A stretch of DNA of 64,000 nt from Humibacter albus DSM 18994. GTDB taxonomy: Bacteria > Actinomycetota > Actinomycetes > Actinomycetales > Microbacteriaceae. Shown here one piece after another: positions 32,789 through 43,432 of this stretch (positions are counted from its first letter, which is position 1; each line of letters opens with the position of its first letter). Where the stretch lies: the NCBI RefSeq assembly GCF_000421825.1, contig NZ_ATXT01000002.1, forward strand, positions 1-64,000, given 5' to 3'. A program made the position numbers and the translations under genes. Below the pieces are notes generated by a model. The model had not been told where the DNA came from, searched no databases, and was given only the letters and a program-made list of their open reading frames with translations.

Positions 32789-34306
32789 TCACTCGCTCGC
32801 CGTCGCCAGCCGCTGCACCCGGAATCCGCAGTCGACGGTCGGATGATTCTGTCCCACCCGCTCGGCCGCCCGCCGAACGCGCTCCACCGTCAGCGCCGCG
32901 ACGGTCTCGAACCCGGCGCGCGCCGCGTCCGATCGCGGAGACACCGGCTCGGGCAGTTGCACGAGCATGAAGCGCCGCCGTGCGCCGTCGGCCGCGTTCT
33001 GCTCCAGCACGGCCTGGGCCGTGCTGCCCGATCCGGCGAAGAAGTCGAGCACGAGGTCGTCGTCGTCGCTGGCCACTGCGATCAGGGTACGCAGCAGTGA
33101 CACGGGCTTCGGCGTCTCGAACAGATGACGCATGCCGAGGGCATCCAGATCGGCCTGCCCCTCCGCCGTCGTCGGCCCGAGGATCACATCCTTCAGCGTC
33201 ATGCCGTCGACATCACGCACTTTGGTGCGAATGCGCAGCGACGCGCCCGACACCTCGAACTCCAGGTCGTCGGAGTCCGCGAGCACCTTCGCGCGGCTCC
33301 AGCGCCAGGCGTGCCAGCGCAGTCCGTCCCGGTGATTCGGATGCGGCAGTGCGGTGACGAATCCCGGGAACTCGGTGTCGTCATCCACGTCGCTGACCCG
33401 TACCTCGCCCGTCGTCGGATTGAAGTGGATGCGATACACGAGCGTCGGTGCCGTGCGCTCGTTGAACCTCGAGTTCGTGTTGTAGAGCTCGTTCTTCGTC
33501 ACATACGGTCCGTGTTCGTCGTGCTTGACGCGGTAGCCCGGCCGCCGATACACGGCGGGCATGCGCTCATGGAACTCGGAGCCCGACCCCCTGAACCGTG
33601 CGATCGCCTCCGCATCCCGCGCGAAGCACACGATGTACTCGTGGGTTCCCGCGGGTCCGCCGATCGAGATCTGCCGCCCCTTGAGGTTGCTCACCCACAC
33701 GATGGTCGCCACCACGTTGCGCGCCCCGAAGACCTCGGCCAGCATCAGCTTCAACTGAGCGACCTCGTTGCCGTCGATGCTGACGAACCCGACCCCATCA
33801 GATGCCAGCACCTCTCGCGCGAGGATCAGACGCGGGTACATCATGCTCAGCCAGTCCGCGTGGAGGCGAGCGCCGGAATCCGGTCCGTCACGGGGATCGT
33901 GCGGTCCGTGCCTGTCACGGAACTCGCGCACGCCGATCGAGAAGTCGTCGTTGTAGACGAAGTCGCTGCGCGTGTTGTACGGCGGGTCGATGTAGATGAG
34001 CTTGACCGCGCCGGCGTGCGTGTCGCGCAGCAGCCGGAGCACCTCGAGATTGTCGCCAACGATGATGGTGTTGCCGGTGCTGTTGCTCTCGCTCGTGCCG
34101 CTGCTGTTGCCCGTACCGCCGCTGTCGCCCGCACCGTCGCTGTCGCCCGCACCGTCGCCTGTGCCGCCGCCGCTGTCGCTCGTACCGGGCCCGACCGAGA
34201 GCTCCGGCACATCGATGAGCCGAGTGGATGCCCGTGCCTGCGCCGATCGTGCCGCCGCGCGCTTTCCGGGCCACATCAATCCGTATCGCTCCGGCGCCTC
34301 GGTCAC
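32789..34306 (-). CDS. site-specific DNA-methyltransferase (adenine, beta class, type III Mod-like), orphan
   Basis: 505 aa. The catalytic motif IV DPPYNT (about residue 111) precedes the AdoMet-binding motif I FFAGSGS (about residue 421). This is the order of beta-class N6-adenine methyltransferases such as type III Mod subunits; the region between holds the target-recognition part. No Res helicase or other restriction gene is adjacent, so it may act as an orphan epigenetic methylase or solitary protection enzyme. Between a short N-terminus and the first motif lies a Gly/Ser/Asp-rich repetitive linker (about residues 40-77) encoded by a tandem repeat. It lies within the 8.3 kb separating lysC and asd. 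Confidence 0.85.
   Translation of the reverse strand: MTEAPERYGLMWPGKRAAARSAQARASTRLIDVPELSVGPGTSDSGGGTGDGAGDSDGAGDSGGTGNSSGTSESNSTGNTIIVGDNLEVLRLLRDTHAGAVKLIYIDPPYNTRSDFVYNDDFSIGVREFRDRHGPHDPRDGPDSGARLHADWLSMMYPRLILAREVLASDGVGFVSIDGNEVAQLKLMLAEVFGARNVVATIVWVSNLKGRQISIGGPAGTHEYIVCFARDAEAIARFRGSGSEFHERMPAVYRRPGYRVKHDEHGPYVTKNELYNTNSRFNERTAPTLVYRIHFNPTTGEVRVSDVDDDTEFPGFVTALPHPNHRDGLRWHAWRWSRAKVLADSDDLEFEVSGASLRIRTKVRDVDGMTLKDVILGPTTAEGQADLDALGMRHLFETPKPVSLLRTLIAVASDDDDLVLDFFAGSGSTAQAVLEQNAADGARRRFMLVQLPEPVSPRSDAARAGFETVAALTVERVRRAAERVGQNHPTVDCGFRVQRLATASE
34076..34187 (-). repeat. in-frame tandem repeat inside the methyltransferase gene
   Basis: Two perfect copies of GCTGTCGCCCGCACCGTC (34121-34138, 34139-34156) lie in a longer run of degenerate 9- and 18-bp units encoding Gly/Ser/Thr/Asp repeats. 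All units are multiples of three, so copy-number changes alter linker length without breaking the frame. Confidence 0.8.
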
Positions 34307-34405
34307 GCGTGCTCCTCTCGTGTGAAGAACACACTAGAGGCACGCGCGTCTGCGGGATCGGCGCCAGCAAGGCCGGCGACGTCGAGCGCCGCTACGGCAG
34401 CGCGA

Positions 34406-35158
34406 CTACTCCCGCGGCCGGGGCCGCAGGCCGGCCATGCCGCCGTCCACCTCCAGGAACGTTCCCGTGGTCGACCCCGCCCGGGGGCCGGCCAGGTAGG
34501 CGACGGCATCTGCGATCTCCTCCGCAGTGACGAGGCGACCGTGCGGCTGGCGCGCCTCGAGTGCGGCGCGCTCCGCCACCGGGTCCGGCGCGGCGTCCAG
34601 CAGGCGTCCGACCCAAGGGGTATCGGCGGTGCCCGGGTTCACGGCGTTGACGCGGATGCCCTCGTGCAGGTGATCCGCGGCCATCGCACGGGTCAGCGCG
34701 AGCACGGCTCCCTTCGACGCGGAGTACAGCGCGCGCTGCGGGAGGCCGGTGGTGGCCGCCACGGACGACGTGTTCACGATCGCGGGCGACGGCGACCGGC
34801 GCAGGTGGGGGAGCGCCGCGCGGGAGACGCGGGCCATTCCGACGACGTTGACGTCGAGCACGCGGTGCCACTCCTCGTCGGAGTTTCCGGTGATGTCGCC
34901 GGCGGCCCCGATCCCCGCGTTGTTGATGAGAATGTCGAGGCGGCCGAACTCGTCGATCACTCGCTGCACGCCGGTGACCACGGTGGCGTCGTCGCCCACA
35001 TCCACGCGCACAGCGAGATCCGCGCCGGCGGCCTGCGGTGCGAGATCGAACACGGCGACCCGCGCGCCCTCCGCGCGCAGCCGGCGGGTGATCGCGGCGC
35101 CGATGCCTGACGCGCCTCCCGTGACGATCGCGACGAGTGAGGTGAAGTCGGCGGCCAT
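34406..35158 (-). CDS. SDR dehydrogenase, probable 2-keto-3-deoxy-L-fuconate dehydrogenase
   Basis: 250 aa classical SDR: TGGASGIG cofactor motif, NNAG, NTSSVA, YSASK catalytic pair and VDGG near the end. Start at 35158 with AAAGGA upstream. General family is certain. The specific role comes from context: it sits with L-fuconate dehydratase, AKR, lactonase and mutarotase. In the non-phosphorylative L-fucose pathway an SDR oxidises 2-keto-3-deoxy-L-fuconate to the 2,4-diketo acid. It could instead be the L-fucose dehydrogenase. Divergent from the dehydratase gene, sharing its control region. Confidence 0.8.
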   Translation of the reverse strand: MAADFTSLVAIVTGGASGIGAAITRRLRAEGARVAVFDLAPQAAGADLAVRVDVGDDATVVTGVQRVIDEFGRLDILINNAGIGAAGDITGNSDEEWHRVLDVNVVGMARVSRAALPHLRRSPSPAIVNTSSVAATTGLPQRALYSASKGAVLALTRAMAADHLHEGIRVNAVNPGTADTPWVGRLLDAAPDPVAERAALEARQPHGRLVTAEEIADAVAYLAGPRAGSTTGTFLEVDGGMAGLRPRPRE

Positions 35159-35307
35159 GCCATTCCTTTCGTGCGTGAGGCGGCCCGTGGAACCGTTCGG
35201 GATCGCATGTCCACGGAAGCGCGATTCGGGCGAGCCCGACTGAACATCGGAACTGTCCATGGCCCGAGAATGCCTGTCCCTGCCGATTGTTGCACATCGT
35301 TCCGCCA

Positions 35308-35337
35308 TTGACACACCAAACATCGGATGTTTAGGCT
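35308..35337 (+). promoter_or_regulatory. predicted promoter of the fuconate dehydratase operon (TTGACA-18-TAGGCT)
   Basis: Consensus -35 TTGACA (35308-35313) and -10 TAGGCT (35332-35337) with 18-nt spacing, upstream of the L-fuconate dehydratase gene. The spacer is almost filled by the palindrome at 35318-35332. Confidence 0.55.
35318..35332. promoter_or_regulatory. candidate FadR/GntR operator (AAACATCGGATGTTT)
   Basis: Perfect 7-bp inverted repeat around one central base, lying between the -35 and -10 boxes. A half-site copy AACATCGG occurs at 35243-35250, closer to the divergent SDR gene. The FadR-type regulator at 39061-39864 is the natural candidate to bind. Confidence 0.6.
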
Positions 35338-35443
35338 GTCGTCAATTCCACCCGTGACGCGAGTCACCCGTCACGTGCGCCGTGCGGGCGGCGTGAATCG
35401 GGCTGGAGCCGAGAGCCGAGAGCCGACGCAGAGTAAGGACACC

Positions 35444-36805
35444 ATGAGCACGATCGTCGCCGTCGACGCCCGGGACGTGCGCTTCCCGACATCCCTCTCC
35501 CTCGATGGATCGGATGCCATGAACCCCGATCCCGACTACTCCGCCGCCTACGTGACGATTCGCACCGACGCAGCCGACGGCCTCACCGGCGACGCCTTCG
35601 TCTTCACGATCGGGCGTGGCAACGACGTCGAAGTCGCGGCGTTGAACGCACTGCGCGACCACCTGATCGGTCTGAACACCGAGGACCTGCTCGCGGACAT
35701 GGGCGCGGCGTCCCGCCTCTTCATGCACGACTCGCAGCTGCGCTGGCTCGGGCCCGAGAAGGGCGTCATGCACATGGCGATCGGCGCCGTCGTGAACGCG
35801 CTCTGGGACCTGCGCGCCAAGCGCGCCGGCGAGCCGCTCTGGCTGCACCTGTCGAGGCTCAGCCCCGAGGAGCTCGTCTCGCTCGTCGACTTCCGCTACA
35901 TCACCGACGCGCTCACGCCGGAGGAGGCGCTACAGATCCTGCGTGACGCCGAACCGGGCCGCGAGGAGCGCATCCAGCGGATGCTCGATCTCGGCTACCC
36001 GGCCTACACCACGACGCCGGGGTGGCTGGGCTACTCCGACGAGAAGCTCGCACGGCTGTGCCGGGAGGCCGTCGCGGACGGCTTCGAGCAGGTCAAGCTG
36101 AAGGTCGGCGCGGACCTGGCCGATGACATCCGCCGGTTCCGGATCGCACGCGAGGTGCTCGGCGAGGGTTTCCCGATCGCCATGGACGCCAATCAGCGCT
36201 GGGGCGTGCAGGAGGCGATCGACTGGGTGAGCGCGCTCGCCGAGTTCGAGCCGACCTGGATCGAGGAGCCGACGAGTCCTGATGACATCCTGGGCCACGC
36301 CGCCATCGCCCGCGGCGTCGCACCGGTGCGCGTCGCGACCGGGGAGCACGTTCAGAACCGGGTCGTGTTCAAACAGCTGCTGCAGGCGGGCGGGGTTCAG
36401 GTGATGCAGATCGACGCCGCGCGCGTCGGCGGCGTGAATGAGAACATCGCCAACCTGCTGCTCGCGGCCAAATTCGGGGTCCCGGTTTGCCCGCACGCCG
36501 GCGGCGTCGGCCTCTGCGAGGCCGTGCAGCACCTCTCGATGTTCGACTTCGTTGCGATCAGCGGCACCATGGAGGGCCGCATGATCGAGTTCGTCGATCA
36601 CCTGCACGAGCACTTCGTGACCCCTGCCGTCATCGCCAACGGCCGCTACGTGACACCCACGGCACCGGGTGCCGGCACCGAGATGATCCCGGCGTCACTC
36701 GACGAGTTCGAGTGGCGGCCTGGACAGGCGGCGACCGTGCTTGTCGAGGAGCCGGGTGCAGACCCGATCGAAGGGGAGATCATCGCTGAGGATGCCCGCG
36801 CATGA
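35444..36805 (+). CDS. L-fuconate dehydratase (enolase superfamily)
   Basis: 453 aa member of the mandelate racemase subgroup. It dehydrates L-fuconate to 2-keto-3-deoxy-L-fuconate. Counting from the ATG at 35444, the residues fall at Lys218 and Lys220 (VKLKVG), Asp248 (MDAN), Glu274 (IEEPT), Glu301 (TGEH) and His351 (PHAGG). These are the positions of the catalytic and metal residues in the characterised Xanthomonas campestris enzyme, which strongly supports the assignment and start. First gene of a two-gene operon with the AKR (ATGA overlap). Intracellular. Confidence 0.95.
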   Translation: MSTIVAVDARDVRFPTSLSLDGSDAMNPDPDYSAAYVTIRTDAADGLTGDAFVFTIGRGNDVEVAALNALRDHLIGLNTEDLLADMGAASRLFMHDSQLRWLGPEKGVMHMAIGAVVNALWDLRAKRAGEPLWLHLSRLSPEELVSLVDFRYITDALTPEEALQILRDAEPGREERIQRMLDLGYPAYTTTPGWLGYSDEKLARLCREAVADGFEQVKLKVGADLADDIRRFRIAREVLGEGFPIAMDANQRWGVQEAIDWVSALAEFEPTWIEEPTSPDDILGHAAIARGVAPVRVATGEHVQNRVVFKQLLQAGGVQVMQIDAARVGGVNENIANLLLAAKFGVPVCPHAGGVGLCEAVQHLSMFDFVAISGTMEGRMIEFVDHLHEHFVTPAVIANGRYVTPTAPGAGTEMIPASLDEFEWRPGQAATVLVEEPGADPIEGEIIAEDARA

Positions 36806-37755
36806 GCCTGCAGCTGCCTCGCCTCGGCTACGGTGCGGCCCCGCTCGGCAACCTTTATCACCAGGTGAGCGACGAGCGAGCCCGCGCTTCGCTCGACGCG
36901 GCGTGGGACGGCGGCATCCGCTACTTCGACACCGCACCGCACTACGGCCTCGGGCTCAGCGAACGCCGGATCGGCGCGTTCCTGCGAGAGAAGCCGCGCG
37001 ACGAGTTCGTCATCTCGACCAAGGTGGGTCGGCTGCTCGAGCCGAACCCGGCGTTCGCCGGCGGTCGCGACCTCGCCGACCAGTACGACGTGCCCGACGA
37101 TCTCGTGCGGCGCTTCGACCCGAGCGAGGCGGGCATCCGGCGCAGCGTCGAGGAATCGTTGGAGCGTCTGGGACTCGACCGGGTGGACATCCTCTACCTG
37201 CACGATCCCGACGTGTACGACCTCGATCGCGGTCTGCGCGAAGGGCTGCCGGCGTTGGCGAAGCTGCGCGAGGAGGGGCTGGTCGCTGCTGTCGGCGTGG
37301 GCGTGAACGACGCCGCGGCGGCCGCGCGCGCGGTGCGCGAGGGCGACCTCGACCTGGTCATGATCGCCGGACGCTACACGCTGCTGGAGCAGCCCGCGCT
37401 GGACGAGCTGTTCCCCGCCTGCGAGGACCGCGGCACGCACATCGTCGCGGCGGCCGTCTTCAACTCCGGACTGCTCGCACGGCCGGTACCGCCCGACGAC
37501 GCGACGTACAACTACGAGGCGGCACCGGCATCCGTCATCGAGAAGGCGCGCGAACTCGCCCGAGTCTGCACCGCGCACGGGGTGGAACTGCCGGCCGCCG
37601 CGCTGCAGTTCGCGCTGCGGGATCCGCTGGTGGCCTCGGTCGTGGTCGGCAGCGCGAACCCCGACTCGGTGCGCCAGAACATCGAGCGCATGAACGCGCC
37701 CATTCCCGACGAGTTGTGGGCGGCGCTCGCCGCCGACGGCTTCATTCCGGCGTGA
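36802..37755 (+). CDS. aldo/keto reductase, probable L-fucose (D-threo-aldose) 1-dehydrogenase
   Basis: 317 aa AKR. The catalytic tetrad is visible as Asp in FDTAPHYG, Tyr in the same block, Lys in STKVGR and His in YLHDPD. The cofactor-binding end has [14 protein letters not shown]. It belongs to the D-threo-aldose/L-fucose dehydrogenase branch, oxidising L-fucose to the lactone. Starts in a 4-bp ATGA overlap with the dehydratase, so translationally coupled. Its 3' end overlaps the convergent lactonase gene by 14 bp. Confidence 0.88.
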   Translation: MSLQLPRLGYGAAPLGNLYHQVSDERARASLDAAWDGGIRYFDTAPHYGLGLSERRIGAFLREKPRDEFVISTKVGRLLEPNPAFAGGRDLADQYDVPDDLVRRFDPSEAGIRRSVEESLERLGLDRVDILYLHDPDVYDLDRGLREGLPALAKLREEGLVAAVGVGVNDAAAAARAVREGDLDLVMIAGRYTLLEQPALDELFPACEDRGTHIVAAAVFNSGLLARPVPPDDATYNYEAAPASVIEKARELARVCTAHGVELPAAALQFALRDPLVASVVVGSANPDSVRQNIERMNAPIPDELWAALAADGFIPA

Positions 37756-38680
37756 CGCCGTAGAACCGCGCGGCCGTCTCGCCTTCGATCGATGCGATCG
37801 CGCGCTCGTCGAGGCCGACGGCATCCGCGGCCCGGCGCACACGCTCGCGCCACGTGGCGAGCGTGCCGGTCGCTCCGGTCAGCGCACTGACCGGCCAGTC
37901 GCTGCCGATCATGGCGCGGTCCGGACCGAACGCGCGCAACGCGTGCTCGAGGAACTCCCTGGCGTGCGCGTCGAGCGTGCTCGTCGAGGATGCCTCGGCC
38001 GCCAGCCCGCTCAGCTTCACGTGCGCGAGCGGCAGTCGCGCGAGTCGAGCGATGGACTTCGCCCACGTGCTGCCCTCGCGGCTCTCGAGCCCGGCGTCGA
38101 CGGGTGGCTTGCCGACGTGGTCGAGCACCACGGGCAGCTCTGGTACCTCTTCGAGCAGGTCGGTGACGGTGTCGAGCTGACGGTGGCGCACGCACACGTC
38201 GAACGTGAGTCCGCGCGCGGCCAGCCGGCGCAGCCCGCCGACGAGAGCGGCGCGGGAGGCAGCATCCCGAAGCAGGTCGTCCGGCTCATCTTGGAGCAGG
38301 TGGCGGACACCTGTGACACCCGCGCCCGCGACGCGCACGCCTGCGAGAGCATCCAGGTGCCGGTCGAGGGCGTCGCCGGAGCGCAGGTCGGCATCGGCGA
38401 CGATGGCCACGAGCTCCGGCCAGTCGAGCCCGGCGACCCAGCGCGCCTCCTCGAGCGCCTGGTCGGCGCGGCACGCCGCCTGCACGAAGACCATGCCTGT
38501 TGTGGCGATGTCGTCTGCGGCACCGGGCGTCTCCGGAGGCAGAAGAATCCCGCGATCGACGTCCGTGGGCAGAAATGTGCGGCCGAGAACCGCGTCGCTC
38601 TCGAGCCACGGGTAGCTGAGTCGCCCGAGGTCCCACACGTGCACGTGAGCGTCGATGAACCGGTGTGCAGGCCCTGCCAC
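37742..38680 (-). CDS. amidohydrolase, probable L-fucono-lactonase
   Basis: 312 aa. Amidohydrolase-2 family (TIM barrel): metal motif HVHVW at residues 12-16, LDHVGKPP in the middle and GSDWPV near the end. These are features of the L-fuconolactonase/L-rhamnono-lactonase group. It hydrolyses the sugar lactone made by the AKR. I place the start at the GTG at 38680, one base after the mutarotase stop; an ATG at 38725 would give a longer N-terminus overlapping that gene. Confidence 0.85.
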   Translation of the reverse strand: MAGPAHRFIDAHVHVWDLGRLSYPWLESDAVLGRTFLPTDVDRGILLPPETPGAADDIATTGMVFVQAACRADQALEEARWVAGLDWPELVAIVADADLRSGDALDRHLDALAGVRVAGAGVTGVRHLLQDEPDDLLRDAASRAALVGGLRRLAARGLTFDVCVRHRQLDTVTDLLEEVPELPVVLDHVGKPPVDAGLESREGSTWAKSIARLARLPLAHVKLSGLAAEASSTSTLDAHAREFLEHALRAFGPDRAMIGSDWPVSALTGATGTLATWRERVRRAADAVGLDERAIASIEGETAARFYGVTPE

Positions 38681-38681
38681 G

Positions 38682-39053
38682 TCAGTCGAGACCCATGTCG
38701 GGGAGGTCGACGTGGGCCGCGGCATCCTGCTCGCGCTGCTCGCCCAGGCGCCACACACCCTCGAGCGGCGCGTATGCGGGTTCGCCGTCGGGTCCGAAGA
38801 AGTCGTCGACGAACGCTCCGATGTGTGCCTGCCACCGTCGGTCGGCATCGTCGGCGCGGATGATCTCCATCGCCTTCTCGAAGTCGTCGCATTCCACGAG
38901 GTGGAACAGCCGATCGCCGGAACGCCAGATGGTCCAGTCCTGGATGCCCGCCCGATCGAACAGATCGCGCACGTCGTCGGGAACGCGGGCGTGCTCGCGC
39001 AGATAGTCGTCGATCGCTCCGGCGCGGAGCGTCGAGTGCAGTGCGATTCTCAT
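38682..39053 (-). CDS. L-fucose/L-rhamnose mutarotase (RhaM/DUF718 family)
   Basis: 123 aa. The small ferredoxin-like mutarotase fold is recognisable from HSTLRAGAIDDYLREHARVP, the WTIWRSGDRLFHLVE block and a C-terminal aromatic/acidic region (WQAHIGAFVDDFF). It interconverts sugar anomers to feed the dehydrogenase. Middle gene of the minus-strand unit regulator-mutarotase-lactonase, 7 nt after the regulator stop and 1 nt before the lactonase start. Confidence 0.85.
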   Translation of the reverse strand: MRIALHSTLRAGAIDDYLREHARVPDDVRDLFDRAGIQDWTIWRSGDRLFHLVECDDFEKAMEIIRADDADRRWQAHIGAFVDDFFGPDGEPAYAPLEGVWRLGEQREQDAAAHVDLPDMGLD

Positions 39054-39060
39054 GTTTCGA

Positions 39061-39864
39061 TCACTCCTTCGTGGTCGGTGTCGTTCGACGCAGGCTGTCC
39101 GCGCCCGCGGCGGGCGCGACGGCGTCGTCTGAAGCGGCGTCGTCCAAGGCGGCGTCGTCCTCTGCCAGGGGTCGCGGTATCGGATCGCTCGTGGCGCCCA
39201 CCGCGGTACGCAGCCAGTCCTCGATGCCGGCGATGTGCGTGAGCGCGCGGGCGGAGGCGAGCTCGGCGTCGTGCTCGCGCAGAGCGGAGACGATCCCGCT
39301 GTGCTCGGCGATCGTGCGGTCGATCACGCTGCCCTGGGTGAGGCCGCGCCAGATGCGTGCGCGCACGGTGTGGCTGGAGATGGAGTCGATCAACTCGGCG
39401 AGGTAGTCGTTTCCGCTCGCCTTCACGATCTTCGAGTGGAATACGAGGTCGTGCTCGACGAGTGCCTCGATGTCGTCGGCGGCGGCCCTGTCGACCAGCT
39501 CGGTGAGTTCCGCGACCTCCTCGTCGCTGACGCGCATGGCGGCCAGTCCCGTCGCGGCAGGCTCGAGGATGCGCCGCACACCGAAGATCTCCAGCACCGA
39601 CTTGTCGTCGTGCAGGTCGATCACGAACGAAAGAGCCTCGAGCAGAAGCCGGGGTTCCAGGCTCGTGACGTACGTGCCGTCGCCACGACGCACATCCAGA
39701 ACCCGGATGACCTCGAGCGCCTTGACCGCTTCGCGCAGTGAGGAGCGCGACAGACCGAGGCTCTCGCTGAGCTCCTTCTCCGGCGGAAGACGATCGCCGG
39801 GCGCCAGTCGCCCGCTCGTGATCATCTCCTTGATCTTGAGGATCGCTTCGTCAGTGACGGCCAT
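39061..39864 (-). CDS. FadR-subfamily GntR regulator of the fucose cluster
   Basis: 267 aa. N-terminal winged helix (about 1-70, LPPEKELSESLGLSRSSLREAVKALEVI) and a C-terminal all-helical FCD ligand domain with conserved Asp and His metal residues (EHDLVFHSKIV, HTHIAG-like end). The C-terminal tail is a low-complexity Asp/Ala run (DDAALDDAASDDAV) from a short DNA repeat. Start at 39864. First gene of the minus-strand unit; the operator-like palindrome at 35318-35332 is its likely target. Confidence 0.87.
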   Translation of the reverse strand: MAVTDEAILKIKEMITSGRLAPGDRLPPEKELSESLGLSRSSLREAVKALEVIRVLDVRRGDGTYVTSLEPRLLLEALSFVIDLHDDKSVLEIFGVRRILEPAATGLAAMRVSDEEVAELTELVDRAAADDIEALVEHDLVFHSKIVKASGNDYLAELIDSISSHTVRARIWRGLTQGSVIDRTIAEHSGIVSALREHDAELASARALTHIAGIEDWLRTAVGATSDPIPRPLAEDDAALDDAASDDAVAPAAGADSLRRTTPTTKE

Positions 39865-40010
39865 ACGCGATGGTACCGCGGAGACGTCGGATGAATCCGG
39901 CACTGGGCGTGCATCGGCGCAGGTCTGGCAGAATGGAAAGCCAATCCCCTTCTTGGCGGCGGTGGTACGCGTGCGCGGCCGCGCGAGCACTACGGCCGCA
40001 TGAGCGCTAA

Positions 40011-41105
<1,095 letters not shown>

Positions 41106-41137
41106 CGCGCCCCGGGGCGTCGCCGAGGCGGCTTCCG

Positions 41138-41143
41138 TAGTCT
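41138..41143 (+). promoter_or_regulatory. -10 box (TAGTCT) of a leaderless DUF1684 transcript
   Basis: TAGTCT ends 6 nt before the ATG at 41150 and no Shine-Dalgarno is visible in the 44-nt gap after asd. Confidence 0.5.
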
Positions 41144-41149
41144 GGCCGC

Positions 41150-41824
41150 ATGACAGGCATCCGCTCCGCTCTCGACGTGGCGGACTGGCGCCGCCGCGTC
41201 TTCGCGCTCTACGACCTGGTGCGCGACATCTCGACCGAGGACCCTGCCGCAGCGCACGCGGCCTGGGTGGTGGAACGCGACGTGCTCTTCGCGACGCATG
41301 CGGCGAGCCCCGTGCTGCCGCAGGACCGCGCAGGCTTCTCGGGGCTTCCCGTACCGCGGTACGACCCGGCGTGGCGTTTCGATCTGTCGATCGAAGCCGC
41401 CGAGCACGTGGAGTGGAACGTGCAGACCGGCACAGACGGCATCGTGCCGTTCGAACGCGTCGGCATCGTGCGGGTGCCCGAGGTCGGCAGCCTCGATGTG
41501 TGGCGCCTGCGGTCGTATGCCGGCGGGCTCTTCGTACCGGTGAAGGATGCCTCGGCCGGCCGCGCGAACGGAACCTACGGCGGCGGTCGCTACCTCCTCG
41601 ACACCGTGAAGGGCGCCGATCTCGGCCCGGGGGCGCGACCCGACTCGATCGTGCTCGACTTCAACTTCGCCTACAACCCCAGCTGCGCCTACGACCCGGC
41701 CTGGGCGTGTCCGCTCGCGCCGGCAGGAAACACGGTCCCCGTCGAGGTGCCGGTGGGGGAGCGGTATCGCGACGCCGTCCGCGAGCAGGGCATCCGTGAC
41801 AGCCCCATACAATTGATCGAGTGA
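41150..41824 (+). CDS. DUF1684 family protein
   Basis: 224 aa. The C-terminal block [22 protein letters not shown] is the DUF1684 hallmark, preceded by an N-terminal helix region and a [14 protein letters not shown] segment. Cytosolic, no signal peptide. Actinobacterial homologues are of unknown function. The stop overlaps the mqo start (GTGA), so the two are translationally coupled. Confidence 0.85.
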   Translation: MTGIRSALDVADWRRRVFALYDLVRDISTEDPAAAHAAWVVERDVLFATHAASPVLPQDRAGFSGLPVPRYDPAWRFDLSIEAAEHVEWNVQTGTDGIVPFERVGIVRVPEVGSLDVWRLRSYAGGLFVPVKDASAGRANGTYGGGRYLLDTVKGADLGPGARPDSIVLDFNFAYNPSCAYDPAWACPLAPAGNTVPVEVPVGERYRDAVREQGIRDSPIQLIE

Positions 41825-43293
41825 GTGATTCCCGAGCCCCGTTAGATGTAGTCCTCATCGGTGGGGGCATCATGAGCGCCACGCTGGGCACGATGATCCA
41901 GCGACTGCAGCCGGACTGGACGATTCGCATCTACGAGACCCTCGGCGACGTCGCCCAGGAGAGCTCGAACCCGTGGAACAACGCCGGCACCGGACACGCG
42001 GCCATGTGTGAACTGAACTACATGCCCGAGGCGAAAGACGGGACGGTCAGCGCCACGAAGGCGATCGGCATCAACGAGCAGTTCCAGCTCAGCCGCCAGT
42101 TCTGGTCGTCACTCGTGAAGCAGGGCGATCTGCCGAACACGTTCATCAGCTCGACTCCGCACATGACGTTCGTGCGCGGCGGAGACAACGTGAAATACCT
42201 TCGCAAGCGGTACGCGGCGCTCAAGGACCAGCCGCTGTTCGCCGGCATGGAGTACTCCGAAGACCACAAGGTGATCCGTGAGTGGGCACCGCTACTCATC
42301 AAGGGCCGCAAGCGCGAGCCGATCGCGGCCACGCGCATCACCACCGGCACGGACGTCGACTTCGGCGCGCTCACGCACGAGCTCGTCGAAGGGCTGACCG
42401 AACGCGGCGCCGAGCTCTGGACGAACTGCCGCGTGAAGAAGATCCGCCGCGCCAGAGAAGGCAACTGGCGCATCAAGGTGCAGCACACGGTGGGGAACAC
42501 CCCGCACACCGTGGATGCCCGGTTCGTCTTCGTCGGAGCAGGTGGCGGTGCGCTGCACCTGCTGCAGAGCACCGGGATCGACGAGATCAAGGGCTACGGT
42601 GGTTTCCCGATCAGCGGCAAGTTCTTCCGCACCACGAACCCGAAGATCGTCGCGCAGCACCAGGCGAAGGTCTACGGCAAGGCAGCCGTGGGCGCTCCGC
42701 CGATGTCGGTGCCGCACCTCGACACGCGCGTCGTGAACGGGGAGGCCTCGTTGCTCTTCGGCCCGTATGCGGGCTTCAGCCCCAAGTTCCTCAAGCGCGG
42801 CTCCTGGTGGGACCTGCCGGGATCGATCCGCGGCGGTAACATCGGGCCGATGCTGGCCGTGGCCCGCGACAACTTCGACCTCGTCAGGTACCTCATCTCC
42901 GAGCTTCTGGCCTCACGGGCCAAGCGGGTGCGCTCGCTGCAGGAGTTCATGCCGACCGCCAAGAGCGAGGACTGGGAGCTCATCACCGCCGGGCAGCGCG
43001 TGCAGGTGATGAAGAAGGATGCCGACCGCGGCGGAGTGCTCCAGTTCGGCACCGAGGTGGTCGCGTCATCCGACGGAAGCATCGCCGGTCTGCTCGGGGC
43101 GTCCCCCGGGGCCTCGACCGCCGTACCGATCATGCTCGATCTGTTGAAGCGCTGCTTCCCGCAGAAGTGGACCGCCTGGGAGCCGCAGCTGCGCGAGCTC
43201 ATCCCCACCATGGGGACGACGCTGAACGATCAGCCGGCCAAGGCCGCGGAGGTCATCGCGGAGACGTCGAAGGTGCTCGACCTCGCCGGCTGA
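41821..43293 (+). CDS. mqo: malate:quinone oxidoreductase
   Basis: 490 aa. FAD-binding [10 protein letters not shown] near the N-terminus, [13 protein letters not shown], and the C-terminal [15 protein letters not shown] and PTMGTTLND blocks are characteristic of Mqo. It is a membrane-associated flavoprotein oxidising malate to oxaloacetate with electrons passed to quinone, as in Corynebacterium. GTG start at 41821 overlaps the preceding stop. Confidence 0.96.
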   Translation: MSDSRAPLDVVLIGGGIMSATLGTMIQRLQPDWTIRIYETLGDVAQESSNPWNNAGTGHAAMCELNYMPEAKDGTVSATKAIGINEQFQLSRQFWSSLVKQGDLPNTFISSTPHMTFVRGGDNVKYLRKRYAALKDQPLFAGMEYSEDHKVIREWAPLLIKGRKREPIAATRITTGTDVDFGALTHELVEGLTERGAELWTNCRVKKIRRAREGNWRIKVQHTVGNTPHTVDARFVFVGAGGGALHLLQSTGIDEIKGYGGFPISGKFFRTTNPKIVAQHQAKVYGKAAVGAPPMSVPHLDTRVVNGEASLLFGPYAGFSPKFLKRGSWWDLPGSIRGGNIGPMLAVARDNFDLVRYLISELLASRAKRVRSLQEFMPTAKSEDWELITAGQRVQVMKKDADRGGVLQFGTEVVASSDGSIAGLLGASPGASTAVPIMLDLLKRCFPQKWTAWEPQLRELIPTMGTTLNDQPAKAAEVIAETSKVLDLAG

Positions 43294-43308
43294 CCCGCCG
43301 CCTGCGAC

Positions 43309-43379
43309 GGTGAAACGTACCGATCCGGGTGAAACCGCCCGCGCTGCGGTATGTCTCGGCCGAATCGGTATGTCTCGCC
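43309..43379. repeat. large imperfect palindrome after mqo (REP- or terminator-like)
   Basis: The left arm (43309-43331) and the reverse complement of the right arm (43357-43379) share TACCGAT and CGG cores, with further pairs and G-T wobbles. Each half also carries a direct repeat with a 19-bp period: GGTGAAAC at 43309 and 43328, CGGTATGTCTCG at 43347 and 43366. It lies 16 nt after the mqo stop. Confidence 0.6.
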
Positions 43380-43432
43380 GGCCGGGGCTGCGGTCGTCGG
43401 GGCCGCACGCCCGTCCCGTCCGGCGCGCGCGG

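Noticed and set aside
33125-35110. 661-codon plus-strand frame across the methyltransferase and SDR
   Set aside because: Antisense to two genes with clear motifs; includes the repeat read in the wrong frame.
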